The notes under the pieces are model-generated. The model saw nothing but the letters and a program-made list of their open reading frames with translations, was not told where the DNA came from and ran no database searches. From the NCBI GenBank assembly GCA_017646015.1, contig JAGCNI010000069.1, positions 1 to 64,000 on the forward strand: DNA of 64,000 bases, in the 5' to 3' direction. The translations under genes were made by a program, and so were the position numbers. Source of the stretch: Lentisphaeria bacterium. GTDB taxonomy: Bacteria; Verrucomicrobiota; Lentisphaeria; Victivallales; UBA1829. This document shows positions 36,671-46,048 of this stretch, piece by piece. Every line of letters starts with the position of its first letter. Position 1 is the stretch's first letter.

Positions 36671-37599
36671 ATAACACTCCATGGACCAGAAAAGATTTAT
36701 TGAGTTTGTATGATCTGACCAAAGAAGAGATTGTTTTTATCCTGGACACTGCAGAAGAGTTCAAGAAAGTCTCTCAGCGGAAGATCAAAAAAGTTCCCGC
36801 TTTGCGTGGAAAAACCGTTGTCAACCTCTTTGTTGAACCGAGTACACGAACCCGGATCTCCTTTGAGTTGGCAGAACAGCGTCTCAGTGCAGATATCATC
36901 AATATCGCTGCGGATGCCAGCAGTCTCCGTAAAGGAGAAACACTATTGGATACGATCAAAAACATTGAAGCGTTGCAGGCTGACCTGATCGTGATGCGTC
37001 ACTCAGCTGCGGGAGCCCCCAATTTTCTGGCACCCCGTGTCCGTTGTGGTATCGTGAATGCCGGGGATGGTGCACACAGTCATCCGACACAGGCGTTGCT
37101 GGATATTTTCACTATGCGTGAAAAATTCGGACGGATCGAAGGGTTGAATGTTTCGATTATCGGAGATATTCTTCACAGCCGTGTTGCCCGCAGTGATATG
37201 TGGGGTTTGTTGAAACTGGGGGCGAATGTGACCTTTGCCGGTCCTTCCACACTGGTTCCCCGTGAATTTATCAAAGCAGGAGTCCGTGTTTGCGATAATC
37301 TGAAAGATGCTCTGGTCGGTGCGGATGTTGTGAATCTGCTTCGAATCCAGCATGAACGGCAGCGCAGCGGTTTCTTCCCCAGTACCGGAGAATATGCAAA
37401 AGTATTCGGGTTGAACAGCGACAGCATGAAATATATCAAACCGGATGCGTTGATTATGCATCCCGGTCCGATCAATCGCGATGTGGAACTTTCTTCTGCG
37501 CTGGCAGATTGTCCGCAATCGGTGATTCTTGAACAGGTAACTAACGGACTGGCTGTACGTATGGCAGTCCTCTTCCTTGTGGCGGGGTGTTTGAAATGA
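36667..37599 (+). CDS. pyrB: Aspartate carbamoyltransferase catalytic subunit
   Basis: Condenses carbamoyl phosphate with aspartate, the second step of pyrimidine synthesis. A 310-residue chain of usual length with the carbamoyl-phosphate motif EPSTRTRISFE (about 58-68), HSAAGAPNFLA, HPTQALLDIFT near 141 and MHPGPINRDVE near 264. No pyrI regulatory subunit is present, as expected where PyrR and a stand-alone PyrC follow. It is coupled to pyrR before it and pyrC after it by ATGA overlaps. Confidence 0.98.
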   Translation: MNNTPWTRKDLLSLYDLTKEEIVFILDTAEEFKKVSQRKIKKVPALRGKTVVNLFVEPSTRTRISFELAEQRLSADIINIAADASSLRKGETLLDTIKNIEALQADLIVMRHSAAGAPNFLAPRVRCGIVNAGDGAHSHPTQALLDIFTMREKFGRIEGLNVSIIGDILHSRVARSDMWGLLKLGANVTFAGPSTLVPREFIKAGVRVCDNLKDALVGADVVNLLRIQHERQRSGFFPSTGEYAKVFGLNSDSMKYIKPDALIMHPGPINRDVELSSALADCPQSVILEQVTNGLAVRMAVLFLVAGCLK

Positions 37600-38888
37600 G
37601 TAAACAGTTGATTTTTACCGGGGCCCGGGTCATTGATCCTGCCCGTAATATTGATCAGGTGATGGATATCGGCGTGAAAGATGGCGTTTTTGCGGATCCG
37701 GCAGAACTGAAAGATGCCGAGATCATTGATCTTTCCGGTTATGTGCTTGCACCGGGATTCATTGATATCCACGTGCATCTGCGTCAACCCGGCAAGACCG
37801 GAGCGGAAACGATCCATACCGGCACAAAGGCTGCCGCCGCCGGTGGTTTCACCGCAGTTGTCGCCATGCCGAATACAAGCCCCTGTGCAGATAATCCCGG
37901 AACCATTCAGTTGATCCGTGACTGTGCTGCAAGAGAAGGGGTCGTTAAAGTTCTTCCTTGCGGCGCAATGTCCAAAAATCTTGCCGGAGAAGAAATGGCT
38001 GGAATCGGCGGTCTGAAATCAGCCGGGGTCGTGGCGTTGTCCGATGACGGCAAATGTATTCAGAATCATGAACTGATGCGGCACGTTGTGGAATATTCCA
38101 GAACATTCTCTCTGCCGATCCTTGACCATTGCGAAGATAAGATCCTCGCAAGCGGCGGCGTGATGCACGAAGGATACTGGTCTGTCTTCCTCGGTATGAA
38201 AGGTATGTCTCCTGCCGCTGAAGAGATCATGGTCGCACGGGATGCCATTTTTGCCAGAATGTCTGATTGGAAGATCCACATCCAGCATGTCTCCTGCAAA
38301 GGGGCGATCGAAACGGTCCGCAATGCCCGCAAAGACGGTATCAAGATCTCGGCAGAAGCTACTCCGCATCACATCGCTTTGACTGATGTTGAGATCAAGA
38401 AATTTGATACCAACTACAAGATGAATCCGCCGCTGCGTTCAGAAGAAGACCGTATTGCTCTGATCGAAGCGTTGAAAGATGGTACTGTGACCGTGATTGC
38501 AACCGATCATGCACCGCATACTGAAACGGATAAAACGGTTGAGTTCGATTACGCTCCGTTCGGAATCATCGGTCTTGAAACTGCGGTCAATGTCTGTATG
38601 ACTGAGTTGTATCACAAAGGACACCTGACCCTGCCGCAGTTGATCTCCAAGTTTACCGAAGGTCCGGCTGATGTGCTCGGCCTTCCCATGGGAACTTTGG
38701 AAAACGGCAGAGCCGCAGACATTACCATTCTTGCTCCGGATGAAAAAGGGGTTGTGGATTCGTCCAAATTCTTCTCCAAATCCCGTAACACTCCGTTCAA
38801 TGGATATGAATATACTGGCTGTGCCGCCGCCACGATCGTGGATGGCAAATGTGTGTTCAGCCGCATAGATGCTCTTTCCGCTGAATAA
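37596..38888 (+). CDS. pyrC: Dihydroorotase
   Basis: A zinc amidohydrolase that closes carbamoyl-aspartate to dihydroorotate. A 430-residue type-I enzyme with DIHVHLRQPG near 58 (metal His pair and substrate Arg), the His ligands in LDHCED and IQHVSC and in EATPHHIALTD, and the catalytic Asp in ATDHAPHT near 304. ATG 37596 forms ATGA with the pyrB stop. The longer ATG 37587 would extend into pyrB. In many bacteria this form pairs with PyrB in a complex. The operon ends at the terminator at 38915. Confidence 0.97.
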   Translation: MSKQLIFTGARVIDPARNIDQVMDIGVKDGVFADPAELKDAEIIDLSGYVLAPGFIDIHVHLRQPGKTGAETIHTGTKAAAAGGFTAVVAMPNTSPCADNPGTIQLIRDCAAREGVVKVLPCGAMSKNLAGEEMAGIGGLKSAGVVALSDDGKCIQNHELMRHVVEYSRTFSLPILDHCEDKILASGGVMHEGYWSVFLGMKGMSPAAEEIMVARDAIFARMSDWKIHIQHVSCKGAIETVRNARKDGIKISAEATPHHIALTDVEIKKFDTNYKMNPPLRSEEDRIALIEALKDGTVTVIATDHAPHTETDKTVEFDYAPFGIIGLETAVNVCMTELYHKGHLTLPQLISKFTEGPADVLGLPMGTLENGRAADITILAPDEKGVVDSSKFFSKSRNTPFNGYEYTGCAAATIVDGKCVFSRIDALSAE

Positions 38889-38914
38889 TTTTTTCAGTTG
38901 CAATTTTTACAACT

Positions 38915-38947
38915 CCCTGTCTGGTCTGATCCCGGCAGGGATTTTTT
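38915..38947 (+). terminator. Intrinsic terminator of pyrRBC
   Basis: CCCTGTC (38915-38921) pairs with GGCAGGG (38934-38940) with one G-U pair, followed by ATTTTTT. Confidence 0.85.
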
Positions 38948-39074
38948 ATGTTTTAAAACCAATTTTTTTTGATTCTGACCCAGTGACAACTGCGCCGTGG
39001 CATACGTTGGAAAATCCGCGGATCTATTATGAATTTTTCAAAGAACACGCGGATCTTTTTGAATCTTGACTTTT

Positions 39075-39830
39075 TCAGACTCCGTGCGCGAAAAAATCCG
39101 GATTCCGGTGGAGGATCGGTTCCATACATTCCAGCGTCTTACAGCAATCCATGAGCATACAGTCCGCATCTCCGATCCTGCATTTTGTCAACGCTCCATA
39201 TTCCAGCAGCACAGATTCCGCCCGGAAAAAGTTTTCCGAGTGTGCTCCTGTATGCCAGTGAATTGTCCGGAGAGTCCGGTTGCCGTTTTTATCAAGAATA
39301 TAACGGATCACCGGTTCTTTGGAGAGAATCGGTACATCGCACCATTCTTCAATGGCATGGAGAAATGTGGCAGTTGTCAGATCGACCCCGATCAGAAGTG
39401 ATTTGGCTTTCCGTTCCAACATTTTTCCCCAGGGGGATTGACGGTTGAATGCGGTATCAAAACACTCATGTCCGGCGATAAAAGTTTCCGCCTCTTTTCC
39501 CCGGACTGCCAGTGAATGAAATGGATGAAGAGAACGTTTTACATCTTTTTCCTGTCTGAAAAGTTCCGGCAGGATCCCGGTACATGCCGGTGTTTTTTCC
39601 GGATCGAAATCGGGATTTGATTCGGTGACAGAACTGTATGAAAATGCGGGAAAGATCAGCAAGCCGTCTTCAGTGATCGTATTTTTCAACGCCTGAAATA
39701 CTCCGGACGCTCTGTTTTCGACATTGCCGAGACTTTTCATGGAGGAGTGAACCAGCAATGTATCTCCTGGTTTGATTCCTGCTGCAGTCAGCTCCCGCTG
39801 CAGAGATTCGATTGTATGGATCTTTGTCAT
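39075..39830 (-). CDS. AAC(3)-family N-acetyltransferase
   Basis: A 251-residue member of the antibiotic N-acetyltransferase (AAC(3)/YokD) family, which uses acetyl-CoA. Landmarks are LLVHSSMKSLG near 25-35, PAFSYS, and HPFHSLAVRG near 101-110 with the catalytic-type His. The family includes aminoglycoside 3-N-acetyltransferases and many chromosomal proteins with no resistance role. The second kind is more likely here because it sits 15 bp behind a NAD(P)HX repair gene with no mobile element nearby. The ribosome site AGGAGAG is good. Confidence 0.88.
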   Translation of the reverse strand: MTKIHTIESLQRELTAAGIKPGDTLLVHSSMKSLGNVENRASGVFQALKNTITEDGLLIFPAFSYSSVTESNPDFDPEKTPACTGILPELFRQEKDVKRSLHPFHSLAVRGKEAETFIAGHECFDTAFNRQSPWGKMLERKAKSLLIGVDLTTATFLHAIEEWCDVPILSKEPVIRYILDKNGNRTLRTIHWHTGAHSENFFRAESVLLEYGALTKCRIGDADCMLMDCCKTLECMEPILHRNPDFFAHGV

Positions 39831-39845
39831 AAAAAACTCTCCTCT

Positions 39846-41399
39846 TCAGGCGTTTACTCTGACTTTTCGGATTGCTTCCCCGATGACTTTGAGCAAATCA
39901 TCGGCAATGATTCCTCTTGAACCTGCCGGACAGAGCAATTCGGCGCAAAGACCATGGATGAATACCGCAGCTCTGGCGGCATTGAATGCACTCAATTCCG
40001 GATTCATCAACATTGCCCCGATCATTCCTGCAAGAACATCTCCGCTTCCGGCAGTTGCCAATGCAGGCGAGCCGCTCAGATTGACTGCATACGCTCCATT
40101 GGGGGAGATCACCAATGTCCTTGCGCCTTTTACAACCAGTGTTACCTGCAGTTTTTCTGCCAATGCAATTCCCTGTTCTTTCCGGTCATCTCCTGTGATC
40201 CCGAATGTTTCACAAAGACGTTTCAATTCGCCGCCATGAGGTGTCAGGACAGTTTCTTCGCTGCGTTCTTTGATCGTTTCTGCCAGTTCCGGATGGGCAG
40301 CCAGGAGATTCAACGCATCGGCATCCAGGAGCAGGGGACATTCTGTTTTCAGCGCATGTTCCAGAAATGTAACGGATTCCGGATCTGTTCCCATGCCGGG
40401 GCCGAGAACCAGTGCCGCAGCTTTGGTTATCAGCGTATCAAATGCCGGAATGGAAAGAGCGGAAAAATAGCCGTTGGAATCTTCTGCTTTCCGCAGGATC
40501 AGAGCTTTGGGAACAGAGCAATACAAGGTGGAACTCTGCGGCATGAGACAGGTCGTCAGTCCGGCTCCGGTACGCAATGCGGCTTCTGCTGAGAGCATTG
40601 GGGCACCGGAAAAATCTCTGCTGCCGCCGGCGATCAGAAGATGTCCCCGGTCATATTTATGAATATCGAATTCTTCTTTTTTGATCCATTTCGCCACATC
40701 GTTTTGAGTGGTACATTCGATCATACCCATGAGACCGAGCGAATATTCAGCGGGGATCCCGATATCAAGAAGTTGGATCCTGCCGCAAAGTTTTGTGCCT
40801 GTTTCGCTGAACATTCCGACTTTGGGTTGAGCCATTGTGAGTGTGAGATCTGCAACGATCGCATCTGGATCCGCCTCGCCGTTATCCGCATTGAGCCCGG
40901 TGGGAATATCCAATGAAACAACCGGATGTCCAGACTGATTGACCAGCTGACACCATGAGCGGTATGGTTCTTTGAGTTCCCCCTTGAATCCAGTTCCGAG
41001 GAGACCGTCAATGATCAGAGCGAACGGCAGATCAAGATGATCGGGGATCAGGTCATAGGAGATATTTTCCCGGATGGAATCCGGAAGTTCCTGAAAAACA
41101 GTCAGAGCATCGCCGGAAAGTTCATTTTCGGGAACAGCGCAATGGAGGAAGATCCGGCAATCTGAGTTTGCAAGCATCCGTGCGACAACAAACGCATCTC
41201 CGGCATTATTTCCTTTTCCGGCAAGGATCACTACGTTTCCGGAGGGGATCCCGGCTTTAAGCAGAGCCGCCCTGTATTCCATGATTCCCCCCGCCGCAAG
41301 GGCTCCGGCGATTCTCATCAGACGGGTTCCGGGAATACCGCCTTCCTGAATAGTTTTCTGATCCAATTCGTGCATTTGTGTTCCGGAAACTGCTTTCAT
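39846..41399 (-). CDS. nnr: Bifunctional NAD(P)HX epimerase/dehydratase
   Basis: Repairs damaged hydrated NAD(P)H. The N-terminal domain (about 1-215) is the YjeF-type epimerase, with VVILAGKGNNAGDAFVVARML near 50 and LIIDGLLGTGFKG near 126. The C-terminal domain (about 235-510) is the ADP/ATP-dependent dehydratase with a ribokinase-like fold: AGGSRDFSGAP, VLGPGMGTD, LLLDADALN, VLTPHGGE and catalytic GSGDVLAGMIGA. ATG 41399 is placed 6 bp after AGGAGG. The adjacent ATG 41402 is only 3 bp away. It is coexpressed with the acetyltransferase downstream. Confidence 0.96.
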   Translation of the reverse strand: MKAVSGTQMHELDQKTIQEGGIPGTRLMRIAGALAAGGIMEYRAALLKAGIPSGNVVILAGKGNNAGDAFVVARMLANSDCRIFLHCAVPENELSGDALTVFQELPDSIRENISYDLIPDHLDLPFALIIDGLLGTGFKGELKEPYRSWCQLVNQSGHPVVSLDIPTGLNADNGEADPDAIVADLTLTMAQPKVGMFSETGTKLCGRIQLLDIGIPAEYSLGLMGMIECTTQNDVAKWIKKEEFDIHKYDRGHLLIAGGSRDFSGAPMLSAEAALRTGAGLTTCLMPQSSTLYCSVPKALILRKAEDSNGYFSALSIPAFDTLITKAAALVLGPGMGTDPESVTFLEHALKTECPLLLDADALNLLAAHPELAETIKERSEETVLTPHGGELKRLCETFGITGDDRKEQGIALAEKLQVTLVVKGARTLVISPNGAYAVNLSGSPALATAGSGDVLAGMIGAMLMNPELSAFNAARAAVFIHGLCAELLCPAGSRGIIADDLLKVIGEAIRKVRVNA

Positions 41400-41436
41400 C
41401 ATTGTCCTCCTGTGAATAATTTTTTGATTCACACTT

Positions 41437-41464
41437 ACTTTACAGTCATAAAATCAAAAGTCAA
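41437..41464 (-). promoter_or_regulatory. Probable promoter of nnr
   Basis: On the minus strand TTGACT (41459-41464), a 16-bp spacer and TAAAGT (41437-41442). An 8-bp inverted repeat ATAAAATC / GATTTTAT (41448-41455 and 41470-41477) straddles the -35 and could be an operator. Confidence 0.5.
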
Positions 41465-41520
41465 GACCTGATTTTATATTATCCATTATGCTTTTTTCTG
41501 TTTTTTCTTTCACTTTGCCC

Positions 41521-41548
41521 TTGAAAAAAACGTAATACGGGCTACTCT
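41521..41548 (+). promoter_or_regulatory. Probable promoter of trxA-tilS
   Basis: TTGAAA (41521-41526), a 16-bp spacer and TACTCT (41543-41548), 55 bp before trxA, which has an AAGGAGAG ribosome site. Confidence 0.55.
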
Positions 41549-41603
41549 ACTCAATGAGTATTTCAACTACATCAATTACAGATAAAAACAAGGAGAGAGA
41601 AAA

Positions 41604-41918
41604 ATGGGTAGTGCAATTCAGCTTACAGCGGAAAATTTTGATGAAACAACCTCAACCGGATTATGTGTTGTTGACTTCTGGGCAGAATGGTGCGGTCCTT
41701 GCAAGATGCTGACCCCCATCATTGATGAAATTGCAGAAGAACTTGAAGGCGAGGTTGTTGTGGCAAAAGGAAATGTGGATGATCTTCCCGAACAGTGTGT
41801 CAGATTCGGTGTCCGCAATGTGCCGATGATCTTCATCTTGCGCGATGGTCAGGTCGTGACACAGCTTTCCGGTATGCAGAGCAAAGCCAAGATCATGGAT
41901 GCCATTGAAAACGCATAA
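41604..41918 (+). CDS. trxA: Thioredoxin
   Basis: A 104-residue classical thioredoxin with active site WAEWCGPCK (Cys near 32 and 35) and the cis-proline motif NVPMIFI. It reduces disulfides in the cytoplasm, with electrons usually from thioredoxin reductase (not in this window). It overlaps the start of tilS by 20 bp. Its own promoter is good, so tilS is probably driven from it. Confidence 0.97.
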   Translation: MGSAIQLTAENFDETTSTGLCVVDFWAEWCGPCKMLTPIIDEIAEELEGEVVVAKGNVDDLPEQCVRFGVRNVPMIFILRDGQVVTQLSGMQSKAKIMDAIENA

Positions 41919-43341
41919 TACATCTGTATCGCAGAGTGTAAAGATTCAGCCGCCGCTTGAGATCGAATCACTGTTGACAGGCAAGACTGTCTGGTGTTCT
42001 TTCAGCGGCGGTTCTGATTCTATGGCTCTGCTTTATTACCTGAAAGAGCAGGAAAAAAAGATCGGATTCCAATTGCAGGCTGTTCATTTTGAACACGGTT
42101 TCCGGGGTGAGGCTTCTTTGGATGATGCCGCATTCTGTCAGCGGATCTGTCAACAGGAGAATATCCCGTTTCAGCTCTTTCATATTGATGCTCCCACTCA
42201 TAAATTGAAAGGGGAGGGCGATGAAGAAGCAGCCAGACGTCTCCGGCTGGATTATTGGAAAAAAATCATATTCAATCCGGAAAACTCTCTGATTGCTTTG
42301 GGTCATCATGCAGGCGACCGTATGGAAAATATTTTTCTGCGTCTGTTCCGTGGTTCAAACTGTTCCGGGCTTTCTTCCATGCGACCTGTCCAGAAGATCG
42401 GAGTGTTGACCTTGATCCGTCCTTTTATTGAAACCTCCCGTCATGAGCTTGAACTCTTCCTGCGGGAACGGGGAATTACGGAATGGTGTCATGATGCGAC
42501 CAACGAACAGATCCGTTACCGTCGCAATTTTGTGCGTCACGAATTATTGCCCCGGATCCTGGAGGCTTTTCCTTTTGCTTCCGGCGGTATCCGTCAATCG
42601 CTCCGCACTTTGCAAAGTGATGCAGAGTGTTTGGAACAACTTGCAGCTCATGAATTCAAACGTCTTTCTCCCTCTTTCAAGGTGAAAGATTTACAGGAAC
42701 TTCACCCTGCACTCCGGGCAAGAGTTCTGCGTATTTTTTTGCAGGATCAGCTCAGACAACCAGCTTTTGTGCCGGATTCAAATCTGCTTGAGCGTTTTGA
42801 AGAATTGTTATCCAATCCCCGTCCGGCGGCACGGATCCCGCTGCCCGGTGTTTCCGGATGTTATTTGATTTTTCAACATGAAAAACTCACCTTGCTTCAG
42901 AGGAGCGATCCGGGGAATGTGGAAAATCAGTCTCAAATCTGGGATCCATTGGAACAGACAGAATTTCCATTTGATTCCTCGCTTGTTCTGCACAGTGAAG
43001 TGGTCGAACCGGAACAGCTCTTTTTCTCACGGGATAAATCTTCCGCCTGTTTTGATCTGGACCTGATCGCAGAACAGCTGCCGCTGCAAGTGACTTACTG
43101 GCAGGAGGGGGACCGTATGATCCCTTACGGAAAAAAGAGTCCGGTTCGTCTGAAAAAATTATTTGCTGATGCGTCGGTCAATACAGCGGAACGGAAATAT
43201 TTTCCAGTGATCCGTCTGGCAGACGGAGAGATTCTGTGGGTGGTCTGTCTCCGCAACAGTGCCATTGCCCCGGTAACAGCGGAAACCCATCGGGTCTTAC
43301 GCCTTTTCGTTACGCAGAAACAACTCCAGCACCATCGCTGA
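41899..43341 (+). CDS. tilS: tRNA(Ile)-lysidine synthase
   Basis: Converts the C34 wobble base of AUA-reading tRNA(Ile) to lysidine with ATP and lysine. An essential enzyme. The 480 residues have the PP-loop SGGSDS near 36, ALGHHAGDRMENIFLRLFRG near 135, GLSSM, and RRNFVRHELLP near 210, then the C-terminal TilS domain (GDRMIPYGKKSPVRLKKLF near 400). The start at 41899 lies inside trxA. No better start was found before the PP-loop, and the ribosome site is weak. The 3' end overlaps asnB by 45 bp tail to tail. Confidence 0.94.
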   Translation: MPLKTHNTSVSQSVKIQPPLEIESLLTGKTVWCSFSGGSDSMALLYYLKEQEKKIGFQLQAVHFEHGFRGEASLDDAAFCQRICQQENIPFQLFHIDAPTHKLKGEGDEEAARRLRLDYWKKIIFNPENSLIALGHHAGDRMENIFLRLFRGSNCSGLSSMRPVQKIGVLTLIRPFIETSRHELELFLRERGITEWCHDATNEQIRYRRNFVRHELLPRILEAFPFASGGIRQSLRTLQSDAECLEQLAAHEFKRLSPSFKVKDLQELHPALRARVLRIFLQDQLRQPAFVPDSNLLERFEELLSNPRPAARIPLPGVSGCYLIFQHEKLTLLQRSDPGNVENQSQIWDPLEQTEFPFDSSLVLHSEVVEPEQLFFSRDKSSACFDLDLIAEQLPLQVTYWQEGDRMIPYGKKSPVRLKKLFADASVNTAERKYFPVIRLADGEILWVVCLRNSAIAPVTAETHRVLRLFVTQKQLQHHR

Positions 43342-45171
43342 GAACAACGCATAACTTCTGTCTTTTCCGCTGAGATGATCTGCAATCAGATGACTGATCC
43401 CATCGGCTGAAAAAATTCCGCGTTTGATTCCTTCGCTGTCCACCAACAGGGTGCTCAAAATCAATTCCTGCCATTCATTTCTGAACCAGTCCGCGAGCGG
43501 GACACCGAATCCGCGTTTGCGTCTTGCTGCGGCTCCCGGGGGAAGATATTTGGCAAATGTATCGCAGAGGATCCGTTTCCGTTTTCCACCGTGTTCTTTG
43601 AATTCAGGGGGCAGGGCGGCTGCAAATTCCAGTGTTTTGTAATCCAGAAATGGCGAACGTACTTCCAGAGAGGCTGTCATACTGGCAGTATCCGCTTTGG
43701 TCAGAATATCTCCCGGCAGGTAGGTATGCAGATCAAAACCGGGGACATCTGCAGCTTTCTGCAGGAAATGTTCTTTATCGAATCCGGTCAAGGTCGGGGC
43801 AACATCCTGAAAGAAATCTCCGCAGAAACTTTTTTTCACCAGTTCATCGGTATGGGATATGATCCCGAGATAGCGTGCCGCAGTTCCGGAGAGAGCTGTT
43901 CCTTTGAGAAAGCGCAGGATCCGTGCGCTCCGGCTTCGTTCATTGCCGCCCCGGAACAGAGTGGAACAAATTTCAACCATTATTTTCCGCAGAAAATACG
44001 GGATGCAGTCAAAGTGTTCCAGATAACGCATGGCAATGTAACGTTCATATCCGTAAAAGACCTCATCGGCACCATCTCCGGAAAGGGCAACAGTCACATT
44101 CTCCCGGGCGAATGAACTCAAAAGATAAGTCGGGATCTGTGAGGCATCCGCAAAAGGCTGTCCATATTCCGTAATCAGTTTCTGCAGGATCCCTGCATCA
44201 CAGGGATCGACCTGTTTCACATGATGCTCAAGACCGTTTTTGGCAAATTGGCGGATCCATTCTGCATTCTGATTGGCAAATTCCCGTTCGTCGTATGCTT
44301 TTTCTTTGAATCCGATCGAGTAACAGCGCAAAGGTCCATCGCTTATTTCCGCTGCCAGCCCTGCAATGATCGTGGAGTCGATCCCGCCGGAAAGAAATAC
44401 TCCCAGCGGTACATCAGAGATCATACGATCTTTTACCGCATTGCGAACCAGTCGATCCAGTTCATGACAGGCATCTTCATAGGAGATGTCGAGCCGTTTC
44501 TGACGATTCGCATCCCAGTATCTTGTTTTCCGGCAGAATGCAGCCCCTGTTTCGAGAATTGTTCCCGGTTCCAGCTGACAGACTTTTTTATAGACTGTGT
44601 CATGGGGAATATAGAGCAGGGATAGATAATCCCAGATTGCCTGCGGATCGAGTTCATCTGGAAAATCCGGATGCTGACGGAGCGCAGCTATGGAGCTGGC
44701 GAAAACAAAATTGCGGTCCGTCTGAAAATAAAAAAGCGGTTTGATTCCGAGACGGTCTCTTGCCAATAAGAGTTTCTGCTGATTGGAATCGTAAAGCGCA
44801 AACGCAAAAAAACCATCCAGTCTGCTGGTCATGTCATTGCCGTATTCTTCATACAGATGCAGCAGCACTTCTGTATCGGAGACTGTCTTGAATCGGTGAC
44901 CTTTTCCAGTCAACTCTTCCCGGAGTTGTTTGTAATTGAAGATTTCGCCGTTGAATGTGACTTGGATCGAACCGTCTTCATTATCCAGCGGTTGTGCTCC
45001 AGTGCAAAGGTCGATCACCGCCAGACGACGGTGTCCCAATGCAATATGATCCTGAATGAAAACTCCTTCACCGTCGGGTCCGCGGCGTTTCAGTTTTTTC
45101 AACATCCCTTCCAGAATATTTTTTTCTGCCGGAGAGTGATCTTTATTCCAAAAACCAGCAATACCACACAT
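43297..45171 (-). CDS. asnB: Asparagine synthase (glutamine-hydrolysing)
   Basis: Makes asparagine, or amidates another acceptor, using glutamine and ATP. A 624-residue protein that starts MCGIAGFW so that Cys2 is the class-II amidotransferase nucleophile. The glutaminase domain covers about 1-200 (GHRRLAVIDL, FNGEIFNY) and the synthetase domain follows, with LSGGIDS near 262 and LSGDGADEVFYGYERY near 363. ATG 45171 has AGGAGG 8 bp upstream. It is the last gene of a minus-strand set with the GSCFA and recD2 genes. Related genes often modify exopolysaccharide or peptide substrates, so the acceptor is not certain. Confidence 0.95.
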   Translation of the reverse strand: MCGIAGFWNKDHSPAEKNILEGMLKKLKRRGPDGEGVFIQDHIALGHRRLAVIDLCTGAQPLDNEDGSIQVTFNGEIFNYKQLREELTGKGHRFKTVSDTEVLLHLYEEYGNDMTSRLDGFFAFALYDSNQQKLLLARDRLGIKPLFYFQTDRNFVFASSIAALRQHPDFPDELDPQAIWDYLSLLYIPHDTVYKKVCQLEPGTILETGAAFCRKTRYWDANRQKRLDISYEDACHELDRLVRNAVKDRMISDVPLGVFLSGGIDSTIIAGLAAEISDGPLRCYSIGFKEKAYDEREFANQNAEWIRQFAKNGLEHHVKQVDPCDAGILQKLITEYGQPFADASQIPTYLLSSFARENVTVALSGDGADEVFYGYERYIAMRYLEHFDCIPYFLRKIMVEICSTLFRGGNERSRSARILRFLKGTALSGTAARYLGIISHTDELVKKSFCGDFFQDVAPTLTGFDKEHFLQKAADVPGFDLHTYLPGDILTKADTASMTASLEVRSPFLDYKTLEFAAALPPEFKEHGGKRKRILCDTFAKYLPPGAAARRKRGFGVPLADWFRNEWQELILSTLLVDSEGIKRGIFSADGISHLIADHLSGKDRSYALFSAMVLELFLRNEKA

Positions 45172-45175
45172 TTTT

Positions 45176-46048
45176 TCATCCTCCTTTTGCAATATGTCCC
45201 GCCGCCTTGAGGCGTTTCCGGCTTTCTCTCAGCAGAACATGCGAATCATTGTCAAAACATTGTTCCATGAAACGGGAAACAACGATCTCTGTTGCCAGCG
45301 GAGAGGGATGCAGCATATCTTCTTTATAAAAACGGTAATCCCGCAGTTCGTCCATGATGATTTCGTAAGCGGGAAAATAACAAACCCGTTCCTGTTGATC
45401 GCAACATTCATGCAATGCAGTCAGGAGCATGGCTTTTGAACGTGCATTCAATAGGAGATCGCCGGGATAATGCCGGACCGGACTGAGCGTAAAAAGAATT
45501 GTTGCCCGGGGACTCAACAAGCAAGCTTGTTGTGCGATCCCGTTGACTGCATCAAGAGTTTCCGGGAGAGAGAGCAGACGGCAGTTGAATTGATGATTGG
45601 GGACTTTATGACAATTTGCGGTGATCTGTTTTGTTTCTTTCCGTTCATATACGACCGCAGACGAGAGCGTTACCAGAAAGAGGTCAGCCTGTTCTGCATT
45701 TTTTCTGAAGATTTCCATGCTTTCATTGCATTTCCGGCAGAGTTCCGAACGGTCCGGATCGGAAAAAGATCCATGATGAGCCCAGGAATGCCACTTCCCG
45801 TTGAATTGGAAAAATTCATCTTCTGCGTATGACTCCATGGAAACGATCCTGCGGATGGATTCATAGATCGAAAAAGGATTATACAAAATTCCGTTTGGGT
45901 TGGCAGATCCTTTGAATCCTGCGGCAAAAAGTTCATCCGTGATCCGTTCCGAGAAACAGGAACCCTGCGATACAAGGATCGTTTCCGGGGTGAACTTCGG
46001 CAGATTCCATTGGAAGTGAACGGGTGTAGTCAGATTCAAATCTTTCAT
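45176..46048 (-). CDS. GSCFA-domain protein
   Basis: A 290-residue protein of the GSCFA family, an SGNH-hydrolase-like group often encoded near glycan genes. The family motif GSCFSERITDEL is at about residues 29-40, NPNGILYNPFSI follows, and SPVRH and a late HPS motif match the rest of the family pattern. No signal peptide is present. The start overlaps the recD2 stop by ATGA, and its stop is 4 bp before asnB. It is presumably an acyl or glycan esterase-type protein, but activity is not established. Confidence 0.88.
   Translation of the reverse strand: MKDLNLTTPVHFQWNLPKFTPETILVSQGSCFSERITDELFAAGFKGSANPNGILYNPFSIYESIRRIVSMESYAEDEFFQFNGKWHSWAHHGSFSDPDRSELCRKCNESMEIFRKNAEQADLFLVTLSSAVVYERKETKQITANCHKVPNHQFNCRLLSLPETLDAVNGIAQQACLLSPRATILFTLSPVRHYPGDLLLNARSKAMLLTALHECCDQQERVCYFPAYEIIMDELRDYRFYKEDMLHPSPLATEIVVSRFMEQCFDNDSHVLLRESRKRLKAAGHIAKGG

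Noticed and set aside
39075-39830. Acquired aminoglycoside resistance gene
   Set aside because: The family match is real, but there is no mobile element or composition shift, and chromosomal members without resistance roles are common.
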